The notes below the pieces were generated by a model, which had not been told where the DNA came from, did not search any database, and saw only the letters and a program-made list of their open reading frames with translations. From the NCBI GenBank assembly GCA_013297995.1, contig JAAFJB010000005.1:1-64000 (forward strand): a stretch of DNA of 64,000 bases, given 5' to 3'. Position 1 is the stretch's first letter. Each line of letters opens with the position of its first letter. This document shows positions 55,749 through 64,000 of the stretch, one piece after another. The position numbers and the translations under genes were made by a program. This DNA comes from Chitinophagales bacterium. GTDB taxonomy: Bacteria > Bacteroidota > Bacteroidia > Chitinophagales > Chitinophagaceae.

Positions 55749-56804
55749 TTGAAAAAAATGATGCTTATTTTGGTGCTCCCCATTCTGCTCTTTTCTTGCA
55801 AGGCAAAAAGGAAGGAAGAAGCTGCGCAGAAATCCAATATACCTACTGCAACTATTGTAGATGTAATTATTGCGGGTAAATCTACTGTTAAAAATACGAT
55901 TGAGGTGAACGGTACTGTAATTCCCCGAGAAACAGTAACCATAAATTCAGAAATGAGTGGTCGTTTGGTATACTTAAACGCTCCTGATGGTGCTAAAATA
56001 TCCCAAGGTGCCATACTTGCCAAAGTGAACGACGCAGATTTACAGGCAACCAATAAAAAGACCAAAGTATTGCTTGAGATGGCGCAGAAAACCGAAGAGC
56101 GCTTGAAAAAACTATTAGCTATCAATGGCATTAATCAAGCGGATTATGATCTGGCATTGAATCAAGTGAATAGCTTCAAAGCAGATTTAGCAGTTACACA
56201 AGCACAAATAGATAAAACAGTATTGCGTGCACCTTTTTCTGGGGTATTGGGGCTGCGGCAAATTAGTGCGGGTGCCTATATTACTCCAGCCACTATTATC
56301 ACCACTTTGCAACAGGTAGATCAGGTAAAAATAGACTTCAACGTGCCTGAATTGTATACCAATCTCATTAAAATAGGGAGAAAAGTTATTGTTCAAACCA
56401 ATGAAAGCAATACCAAAAGGGTAGCCCGAATTGTGGCCACAGATCCTCAGATTAATACCACTACCCGAAATCTCCGTGTTAGGGCTTTATTAGAAGGAGC
56501 TGCCATTGCACCGGGTAGTTTTGTGAAAGTATTATTAGCAAGTGAAACCAATACACGGAATATTATGGTTCCTACCAATGCTATTATTCCAGATGCAAGG
56601 GCTAAGAAATTAATAGTTGTAAAAAATGGAGAAGGCGTATTTGTTGAAGTAGAAACGGGATTAAGGGGAACGGGACTGGCAGAAATTACCAGTGGCATTG
56701 AGGTAGGAGATAGCATTGTAGTTACAGGTGTACTCTTTGTTCGTCCCAAACAAGCCGTTAAAATTAGAAGCGTAAAACAGTTGAATGAAATGATAAAACA
56801 GTAG
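55749..56804 (+). CDS. RND efflux periplasmic adaptor (membrane fusion protein)
   Basis: About 351 residues. Lipoprotein-like signal (LILVLPILLFSC), then the HlyD-type barrel-sandwich (GTVIPRETVTINSEMSGRLVYLN), alpha-hairpin and beta-barrel (LRAPFSGVLGLRQISAGAYIT). It links the RND pump to an outer-membrane channel. The start is TTG 55749 or ATG 55758. It is followed by the RND pump after 10 nt. No TolC-like gene is next to it. Confidence 0.9.
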   Translation: MKKMMLILVLPILLFSCKAKRKEEAAQKSNIPTATIVDVIIAGKSTVKNTIEVNGTVIPRETVTINSEMSGRLVYLNAPDGAKISQGAILAKVNDADLQATNKKTKVLLEMAQKTEERLKKLLAINGINQADYDLALNQVNSFKADLAVTQAQIDKTVLRAPFSGVLGLRQISAGAYITPATIITTLQQVDQVKIDFNVPELYTNLIKIGRKVIVQTNESNTKRVARIVATDPQINTTTRNLRVRALLEGAAIAPGSFVKVLLASETNTRNIMVPTNAIIPDARAKKLIVVKNGEGVFVEVETGLRGTGLAEITSGIEVGDSIVVTGVLFVRPKQAVKIRSVKQLNEMIKQ

Positions 56805-56814
56805 CCAATTATTC

Positions 56815-59800
56815 ATGAATATTTCCGCATTAGCTTTAAAGAGACCCATCCTTGCAACAGTAATGAATATACTGATTGTGTTGTTTGGCGTAGTAGGCTA
56901 TAGTTTTTTGGCTGTACGTGAATATCCTGCCATTGATCCACCTGTAGTAAATATAAGAACGGTTTATTCGGGTGCTAATGCCGATATTATTGAGAGCCAA
57001 ATTACCGAACCCTTAGAGAAATCAATTAATGGCATACCCGGTATTAGAAGCATTTCTTCTTCCAGTTCAAATGGTTCAAGTAATATTACGGTGGAGTTTG
57101 CTATTTCAGAAAACTTAGAAACGGCAGCCAATGATGTGCGCGACAAAGTGAGTCAGGCTGTTAGAAGCCTTCCCCAAGATATTGATGCACCACCTGTAGT
57201 AAGCAAGCTAGACGCCAATAGCGATTTTATTATTTTAGTAGGGGTACAAAGTAGTACCAAAGGATTATTAGAGCTGAGCGAGTTTGCTGAGAATGTATTG
57301 CAAGAAAGATTTCAAACCATACCCGAAGTAGGTGCGGTAAATATTTTGGGACAAAAGCGCCCTGCCATGCGCATCTGGATTGATCCAGACAAATTAAATT
57401 CCTATCGTGTTTCATTCGGTGATATTAGGGTAGCCCTGAATACAGAGAATGTTGAAATTCCCTCGGGTAAAATTTATGGAGATAATACAGAGCTTACCAT
57501 TCGTGCGTTGGGAAGATTGGTAACTGAGAAAGATTTTCGCGATTTAATTATTCGCCAAGACCCTACTGGTATTGTGCGTTTATCGGATGTGGCCAAAGTT
57601 GAAATTGGGCCAGAGAATGATGAGTTTAGTTGGCGATTGAATGGCGTAAATGCAGTTGGTATTGCCATTACTCCGCAGCCAGGTGCCAACTATATTAAAA
57701 TAGCAGATGAGTTTTATAAGCGACTAGCAGAAATTCAACAATCAGAAAAGGGAGATTTTATAATTACCCCGCTGATAGATCAAACCAAAAATGTAAGGGC
57801 ATCTATTAAAGAAGTGGAAGAGACTTTACTAATTTCATTTGCGTTGGTTGTACTGGTAATTTTCTTCTTTTTTAGAAACTGGCTGATTGCCATTCGCCCA
57901 CTTATAGATATTCCTATTTCGCTGATTGCCACTTTTTTCATCATGTACTTATGCGGCTTTTCTATAAATGTATTAACCTTATTGGGAATTGTATTGGCAA
58001 CGGGGTTGGTAGTAGATGATGGAATAGTTGTAACGGAAAATATTTTTAGAAAACTAGAGAGTGGATTGCCCATTAGAAGAGCGGCATTAGAAGGAAGTAA
58101 AGAAATTTTCTTTGCGGTTATTTCCACTTCCATTACACTTGCTGTGGTATTTCTACCAGTAATTTTTCTGGAAGGATTTGTAGGCAGTTTATTTAGAGAA
58201 TTTGGTATTGTAGTAGCTGCTGCTGTATTGGTATCTGCTTTTGTATCATTAACCATTACTCCGGTATTGAATGTGTACTTGAATAAAAAAGATGCTGGTC
58301 ACGGTAAATTTTATGAAATGACTGAACCATTTTTTAGTGGAATGGAATTGGGGTATAAAAATATGCTCGCAAAGTTTTTAAAAATCAGGTGGATGGCATG
58401 GGTAATTGTTGCTGCTTGTGTGGGCATTATTTACTTTATTGGTTCAGGGTTACAGTCGGAGTTGGCTCCTATGGAAGATCGCAGCAGCATTCGTTTTCAG
58501 ATGACGGGCCCTGAAGGTGCCAGTTATGGTTATATGGTAGAGACCAGCGATAAATTATTGAGTTATTTAACCGATTCCATACCCGAGAAAGCATTTGTAT
58601 TTGTTGCTGTTCCTGGGTTTTCTGGCAATGGCGGTGTTAATTCGGGTACTGCAAGGATAAAATTGGTAGAGCCAGATCAAAGAGACCGCAGCCAGTCAGC
58701 TATTGTTCAAGACATGACTAAAAAAATGAATCGGTTTAACAATGCCCGTATTTTTCCGGTAGAAGAGCAGACCATTTCGGTAGGGTTGGGATCGAGGGGC
58801 GCATTACCCGTTCAATATATTTTGCAGAACCTTGATTTTGAAAAAATAAAAAATATCATTCCCAAATTTTTAGAAGAAGCCAGAAAAAATAAAACTTTTC
58901 AGAATGTAGATGTGAACCTGAAATTTACCAAGCCTGAATTACAGATGACCATAGATCGGATAAAGGCAAAAGACCTTGGATTGTCAATTACAGATGTAGC
59001 AGATGTAGTTTCTAGTGCATTTAGTGGAAGGCGGTTGGCTTATTTTATTATGAATGGAAAGCAATACCAAGTTATTTCTCAGGTAGAATACAAGGATCGC
59101 CAGCAGCCGGGTGATATTGAAAAATTGTACGTAAGAAACAATCGGGGTGAAGCTATTCCCCTTAAATCGGTTGTAAAGCTTGAAGAAAGTTCCAGCTCAC
59201 CCACCCTATTTCATTTTAACCGATTTAAGGCAGCCACTATTTCTGCGTCTTTGGCAGAGGGAATGACTATTGGAGATGGTGTAAAAGCCATGAGAGCCAT
59301 TGGTGATAAGCTGTTGGATGAGAGTTTTCAAACTGCTTTAAACGGTCCCTCACGAGATTTTGAAGAAAGTGCTTCTAATACCAGTTTTGCATTTGGCTTT
59401 GCACTTATATTAATTTATTTGGTGTTAGCAGCACAATTTGAAAGTTTTAAAGATCCATTTACGATTATGCTAACCGTGCCACTTGCGTTGGCGGGTGCTT
59501 TATTAAGTTTGTGGATATTTAATCAAACCCTAAATATTTTTTCGCAGATAGGTATGATTATGTTGGTAGGATTGGTAACAAAAAACGGTATTTTAATTGT
59601 GGAGTTTGCCAATCAAAAACGGGCATTTGGGTTGCCAAAGCGTGAAGCCGTTCTAGAAGCATCTGCACAAAGGTTACGCCCAATTTTAATGACCAGTCTC
59701 GCAACTGCATTGGGTGCATTACCCATTGCATTGAGCTTGGGCGCGGCTGCTACCAGCAGAATGCCATTGGGAATTGTTATAGTAGGCGGAATTATGTTTT

Positions 59801-59889
59801 CATTATTGCTCACTCTTTTTGTAATACCTGCTGTATATACTTTTATCTCAGGAAAAAAAGCAATAAAGCAAACCGTTATAACCGAGTAA
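56815..59889 (+). CDS. RND efflux transporter (AcrB/MexF-like HAE1 family)
   Basis: 1024 residues, usual for HAE1 pumps. Twelve transmembrane helices; the proton-relay pair is in GLVVDDGIVVTENIF (Asp-Asp), with RPILATVMNILIVLFGVVG at the start, periplasmic porter subdomains and a C-terminal helix set with GLVTKNGILIVEFANQ. It exports drugs or other hydrophobic compounds with the adaptor. Substrate unknown. Confidence 0.94.
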   Translation: MNISALALKRPILATVMNILIVLFGVVGYSFLAVREYPAIDPPVVNIRTVYSGANADIIESQITEPLEKSINGIPGIRSISSSSSNGSSNITVEFAISENLETAANDVRDKVSQAVRSLPQDIDAPPVVSKLDANSDFIILVGVQSSTKGLLELSEFAENVLQERFQTIPEVGAVNILGQKRPAMRIWIDPDKLNSYRVSFGDIRVALNTENVEIPSGKIYGDNTELTIRALGRLVTEKDFRDLIIRQDPTGIVRLSDVAKVEIGPENDEFSWRLNGVNAVGIAITPQPGANYIKIADEFYKRLAEIQQSEKGDFIITPLIDQTKNVRASIKEVEETLLISFALVVLVIFFFFRNWLIAIRPLIDIPISLIATFFIMYLCGFSINVLTLLGIVLATGLVVDDGIVVTENIFRKLESGLPIRRAALEGSKEIFFAVISTSITLAVVFLPVIFLEGFVGSLFREFGIVVAAAVLVSAFVSLTITPVLNVYLNKKDAGHGKFYEMTEPFFSGMELGYKNMLAKFLKIRWMAWVIVAACVGIIYFIGSGLQSELAPMEDRSSIRFQMTGPEGASYGYMVETSDKLLSYLTDSIPEKAFVFVAVPGFSGNGGVNSGTARIKLVEPDQRDRSQSAIVQDMTKKMNRFNNARIFPVEEQTISVGLGSRGALPVQYILQNLDFEKIKNIIPKFLEEARKNKTFQNVDVNLKFTKPELQMTIDRIKAKDLGLSITDVADVVSSAFSGRRLAYFIMNGKQYQVISQVEYKDRQQPGDIEKLYVRNNRGEAIPLKSVVKLEESSSSPTLFHFNRFKAATISASLAEGMTIGDGVKAMRAIGDKLLDESFQTALNGPSRDFEESASNTSFAFGFALILIYLVLAAQFESFKDPFTIMLTVPLALAGALLSLWIFNQTLNIFSQIGMIMLVGLVTKNGILIVEFANQKRAFGLPKREAVLEASAQRLRPILMTSLATALGALPIALSLGAAATSRMPLGIVIVGGIMFSLLLTLFVIPAVYTFISGKKAIKQTVITE

Positions 59890-59903
59890 CTAAAATAAAA
59901 AAT

Positions 59904-60548
59904 ATGCAAGATATTGCCGATATACGTCGCGATTATAAGTTAAAATCATTAGAAGAAACTGCAATGGCAGAAAATCCATTTGATCAATTTACCATTTGGT
60001 GGGAAGAAGCCATTGGTTCAAATATTGATGAAGTGAATGCAATGACTTTGGCTACGGTTAATAGCGAAGGAAAGCCATCAGCTAGAACTGTTTTACTAAA
60101 AGGGTACACAGGGGAGGGGTTCATTTTTTTTACCAATTATAATAGTGCAAAAGGGCAGGATATATTGGTAAACCCAAATGTGGCTTTGTTGTTTTTTTGG
60201 AAAGAATTAGAGCGACAAATAAGAATTGAGGGGATGGTAGAAAAAATTTCACCAGCGGAGAGTGATGCTTATTTTAATTCAAGACCCGTTGGGAGTCGCC
60301 TAGGTGCTTGGGCATCACCGCAAAGTGAAATAATACCCAGCAGGCAATTTTTAGAAGACAGTTTTGAACAAATTACAGCGCAGTATCCTGATGCTGCAAA
60401 ACTAGAGCGGCCATTAAATTGGGGTGGATATATAGTGAAGCCCAGTCGTTTAGAATTTTGGCAGGGAAGGAGCAGCCGTTTGCACGATAGAATTGTATAT
60501 ACGCAACATAAATCATCGGGTTGGAAAAGGGATCGATTAGCGCCCTAG
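59904..60548 (+). CDS. pdxH: Pyridoxamine 5'-phosphate oxidase
   Basis: 214 residues. It makes pyridoxal 5'-phosphate with FMN and oxygen. FMN/PLP motifs ARTVLLKGYTGEGFIFFTNY, GSRLGAWASPQSEIIP and FWQGRSSRLHDRI are intact. It is 14 nt after the RND pump and convergent with the kinase gene; it probably shares no function with the pump. Confidence 0.96.
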   Translation: MQDIADIRRDYKLKSLEETAMAENPFDQFTIWWEEAIGSNIDEVNAMTLATVNSEGKPSARTVLLKGYTGEGFIFFTNYNSAKGQDILVNPNVALLFFWKELERQIRIEGMVEKISPAESDAYFNSRPVGSRLGAWASPQSEIIPSRQFLEDSFEQITAQYPDAAKLERPLNWGGYIVKPSRLEFWQGRSSRLHDRIVYTQHKSSGWKRDRLAP

Positions 60549-60561
60549 TAATCAAGGTAAT

Positions 60562-63194
60562 TTACAGGCAAAAATCTGCTGAGAGTTCATCAAAAACCAA
60601 GAGGAGAATATGTTGTAATTTCTCAAATAAGGATGAAATTTTATCTATATGCTCGTTGGTTTTTGCATAGAATTCCATACTTTCAATAGGCTCATAAGCG
60701 GCTTTAATACCGAGACTATAAATAGAGGATTTCATGCGGTGTGAATACTGATAAATTTCATTTAGGTTGAGCTCAATAACCGCTTTTTGTAGTGCTACTA
60801 AATCTAAGCGAGTATTTTTTATAAAAAGATCTGCTATTTCGGCAATAAATCCTTCGTCAACAATATCCATACTTTCCAAAGCCGTTAAATCATAGCTCTT
60901 GGCGGAAAATGATTTATTGGGTTCTTTTTTAGGATGAATAATCGGCAGTGGTTTGTGGAGGTTGAGTAGTTTTTGAATGCAATCAAAAAGCTTTTGTTCG
61001 GTGAAGGGTTTGGTAATATAGTCGTTAAATCCTGCTTCAGCAAAGCGGTCGGTCTCGTTTTTAAAAGCATTAGCGGTTAAGGCAACAATGGGAATGGCGG
61101 CTTTTCCAGTGTTGGTTAGTTTGCGAATCATTTGGGTAGCTTCATACCCATCCATTTCGGGCATATGAATGTCCATTAAAATAAGATCAAAATCTTGAAG
61201 TTTCAACTGATCAACGGCTTCTAGTCCATTCGGAACAATCACCACTTCATGACCCCATTCTTCTAGGGTTTGTTTCACAATAATTTGGTTGATTACCACG
61301 TCTTCGGCAACTAATATTTTCTTCTGTTCGGTTTGGCGAATAGGTTCGTTTTCGCAGTTAGTATTTTCAAGTAAGGAAGCATTTCCTTTTTCATAGGCAA
61401 GGGTGACTATAAAAGTAGTGCCCCCTCCAGGAATGCTTTCAACATGAATAGTGCCTCCTTGCATTTCAATTAAATTCTTAGAGATAGAGAGACCTAGGCC
61501 AGTGCCTCCAAATTTGCGACTGGTATCGGAGGATGCCTGCACAAATTCTTGAAAAATTAAGGGCAACTGATCGTTGGTGATACCAATACCAGAATCTATT
61601 ACTTTGAATTGAAAAACAGGCTTAAGATCGTTTTCAGTTATTTGTTCAGCACTAATAATGATGCTCCCTTTTTCGGTGAATTTAATTGCATTACTAATTA
61701 AATTATTCAGCACTTGACCTAATCTAAAAGGATCTCCAATAATAATGGTATTGGGTTTAAGTTGATTGTTAAAACGAATTCTTAGCCCCTTCTCTTCAAT
61801 TTTAAAAATAAAAGTTTTTAGGGTGCTATTAATTTTTTCTTCCAGATCAAATGCAATATGTTCTAATTCAATTTTACCAGATTCTATTTTGGTAAAGTCG
61901 AGTACATCATTAACAATATGAAGGAGATTATTGGCTGATTCTAAAATAAGCTTGGTATACTCTGTTTGTTTAGGGTTGAGTTTGGTTTTGTATAAGAGGC
62001 CGCCAATACCTAGAATTCCATTCATAGGAGTTCTTATTTCATGGCTAATATTGGCCATAAAGATCTCTTTTACTTTACTTGCTTTTTCGGTTAATTCTTT
62101 GGCATGAATCAATTCTTGTTCAGCTTGTACTCTTTTGGTAATATCTTGTGAAAAGCCAATGATATAAGGGGTTAGTCCAGGCTCTTCTACTTTATAATTT
62201 TGGTAGAGAAGATACAGTTTTTCATTGTTTTTATTTATAACAATAAAAACACCTTCGGCCCTGCCTTCATTTATAACTGCTGACAAATAAGTACTGTTGA
62301 ATCGTTCTTGGTTTTCTTCAGGAACAAAAGCAGCAATATTTTTTCCAATCAATTCGTGTTTTGAAAAGCCGAGTGCATCACAAATAGCAGGATTAACCGT
62401 CATTATAATACCAGTAATATCATGGGTACAAATAAGCGCTTGGCTATAATTAAAAATGTCTCGATATCTTTTTTCATTAATCTGTAATTGTTCTTCAATT
62501 TCTTTGCGAGTTTACCTTTTTTATACAGTTCATCGTTTTTAATAAGCATCCATTTATCGTTTGGATGAATAGAAAGCCACCAACTTTCTGCTATGGATTT
62601 ATTGGGCAAGCGATATTCTAGAAATTCAGATTTTTCGTGCGAAAACTCAGTAATATCTTTTGTGAAATCGTGGGTCCAAACATTGTCACCAATTTTTTCA
62701 AGTGCAAAACGCAGTCGATTATTGTATTCATTTATTTTGAGGGAATTTGCCAATTCAGCTTTTGCTTTATTGATTTCAATTTCTTTCTTTTCTAATACTA
62801 AAAGCAAATCAATTAAAGGGTTTTGAATAGCAAAATCATGAACCGATAGGTTTCTATCTTCAATTTCCTTTAAAGAAGTGAAAGAGGGTGAGCCCATAAA
62901 AATAATTTCATGGTTGTTTTCGGTAAAAATGAGTTGGCCTCTTAATTGAATGGATGGATCTGTTTTTGTATCAATCACCACTAATTCATTTAGGTGTTGC
63001 TTCATCAATTCATAGGAATCTATTGCTGTGGTTGTTTCAACAAACGAAAAATAGTTAAAAAAAGCAGCTTCATTTTTTAAGCCAATCATTTTTTGAATGG
63101 TTTTGCCATAACCACAGATATTACCCCATTCATTAATGCGAATATGAAAGGGAAATAATTGGTTGAATTGCTGATGGTTAAAGCTGATATTCAT
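60562..63194 (-). pseudogene. Hybrid sensor histidine kinase, interrupted by a frameshift/deletion
   Basis: Two frames form one kinase. The 5' part (63194 to about 62511) has an N-terminal sensor region and the first half of a PAS fold (GDNVWTHDFTKDITEFSHEK to HPNDKWMLIKNDELYKKGK). In the other frame the sequence resumes TRKEIEEQLQINEKRYRDIF, a second PAS, HisKA (MANISHEIRTPMNGILG, phospho-His), HATPase (DSGIGI, GGTGLGLSI), a receiver (DLILMDIHMPEMDGYEA, Asp acceptor) and an HPt-like tail. The 5' frame ends at TAA 62403-62405 and the 3' part could restart at ATG 62403. The missing second half of the PAS suggests a deletion. It is convergent with pdxH. Confidence 0.8.
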
Positions 63195-63415
63195 AGTAAC
63201 CCTTATTTGGTTTTTTTGATAGGGAAATAGGGTTTAAGCGCATGATTGGGTATTGAACAAGCTGATACAATATATTAGTAAATTACAAGATACGAAATTT
63301 ATAATTTAGGTAAAAATAAAGTTAAGGAGTAGGTAGTTATATTCAGGGTAGAGCCTATGGATATAACAAATTAAAAATTCGGATTAAGCATATTTAAAAT
63401 AAGCGTTAAAATGGT
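63195..63415. other. Intergenic region between kinase and partial unknown gene
   Basis: AT-rich, no convincing open frame, hairpin or promoter found. Confidence 0.4.
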
Positions 63416-64000
63416 TTACCCTACGCCAATAATTTTAGCAGTGCCGCAGTATTGCGTATGCCTAATTTCAGTTAAGCTAATGGGAGTGCCCATTTCAATG
63501 CCAGCGGTAATAATTAGGCTTTCTTGAATATTGAGGGCAGTGAATGCTTTAAGTTGAAGGTTTATTTCTTGAGCGTTTTGAGCTTGCGAAACAAGATGCC
63601 AAGGCGTATACGTATAATTAGTATGCATACTTAGGTTTAAATTGTTTGCAAAGCCCATTGTTCCAAATTCAAGGTCGCCCGCTAAGCCAATAGAAAACAC
63701 CAATCTATACATAGGTTGGGGCCAGAAAAAGCAGAGGTTAAAATGGGGAATAAGGGCTGGCATTAGCAAGGTAAAGCTGCCGTTGTTACGGTTCAACTGG
63801 GGATGAAGTGTATGCCGAATAACCGTATTAAAGCTGTTTTGTTTATTAAGTGAGAAACCATCAAGTAAGTATTTAAACTGTGATAGATAAATGGCTCTCT
63901 CGCCACGTGGATGATCTTTAGAAGGGTCTTGTAATTGAATTTTTTTACACAATGCAATCAGAGATGGAGTAAAATTAAAATCGGCCAAGTGGCCAATAGG
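63416..64000 (-). CDS. Unknown protein, partial (5' end beyond window)
   Basis: At least 194 residues are visible; the frame is open to the window edge (PIGHLADFNFTPSLIALCKKI), so the true start lies outside. The sequence has no motif I recognise. It has hydrophobic beta-like strands (FNLCFFWPQPMYRLVFSIGLAG) and ends KIIGVG. It could be part of an outer-membrane or binding protein, but I will not assign it. Confidence 0.6.
   Translation of the reverse strand, partial: PIGHLADFNFTPSLIALCKKIQLQDPSKDHPRGERAIYLSQFKYLLDGFSLNKQNSFNTVIRHTLHPQLNRNNGSFTLLMPALIPHFNLCFFWPQPMYRLVFSIGLAGDLEFGTMGFANNLNLSMHTNYTYTPWHLVSQAQNAQEINLQLKAFTALNIQESLIITAGIEMGTPISLTEIRHTQYCGTAKIIGVG

Noticed and set aside
55724-58256. 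Antisense frames opposite the RND adaptor and pump genes
   Set aside because: Shadows of long coding genes; no domain or start context.

Overview
The window looks like chromosome from a Bacteroidota bacterium, most likely family Chitinophagaceae (inference from protein style and gene content; no database was searched). Supporting signs are a rimP-nusA-infB block, promoters of the Bacteroidota type (TTTG about 19-21 nt upstream of TAnnTTTG), weak Shine-Dalgarno signals, low-to-moderate GC, many secreted proteins with short signal peptides ending in AQ, and an aerobic lifestyle (heme A synthase, phenylacetyl-CoA epoxidase, PdxH). No rRNA, tRNA, CRISPR array, prophage or intact insertion sequence was seen.

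Layout. 1-7.1 kb: end of a HAD hydrolase, a small membrane protein, then rimP-nusA-infB and a SurA-like periplasmic chaperone/PPIase. 7.1-16.3 kb: pirin, FMN reductase, a PurF-like amidotransferase, an MHS carboxylate transporter divergent from acetyl-CoA synthetase, a PfkB sugar/nucleoside kinase, and an FAD oxidoreductase broken by an internal deletion. 16.3-19.6 kb: an AT-rich accessory patch with a serine hydrolase, a frameshifted membrane protein, gene debris and a TonB-C-like secreted protein. 19.6-30.7 kb: an orphan 2-oxoacid:ferredoxin oxidoreductase beta subunit, a NarL-type regulator, a Sua5-like protein, RNase HII, heme A synthase, a membrane patatin-like lipase, a lipid kinase, FabH, an alpha/beta hydrolase and a GH5 glycosidase. 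30.9-38.3 kb: BipA, ObgE and the phenylacetate operon paaA-B-C-D-G-I-Y with an operator-like palindrome upstream.

38.4-41.8 kb is a decayed island: a dinD pseudogene and an hsdM remnant of a type I restriction-modification locus flank a secreted protein and an S41 protease. 42-47.5 kb: a membrane-anchored P-loop ATPase of unknown role convergent with a PAS-LuxR regulator, a second KAS III-like enzyme, mannose-1-phosphate guanylyltransferase and a KdsD-type isomerase. 47.6-64 kb: RecQ, a DUF3089 lipoprotein, a 2OG-Fe(II) oxygenase with a chromate transporter, ParA, an esterase, a CarboxypepD-reg protein, an RND efflux pair, PdxH, a disrupted hybrid histidine kinase and a partial unknown protein.

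The clearest unexplained signals are (i) five disrupted genes, three of whose lesions sit in poly-A runs; (ii) the membrane-anchored ATPase and the membrane-patatin fusion, neither matching a family I can name with a role; and (iii) terminator-like hairpins in the leaders of rimP and the Sua5-like gene, plus a candidate small RNA near 44.0 kb. Nothing here can be called a new defence or mobile system with confidence.
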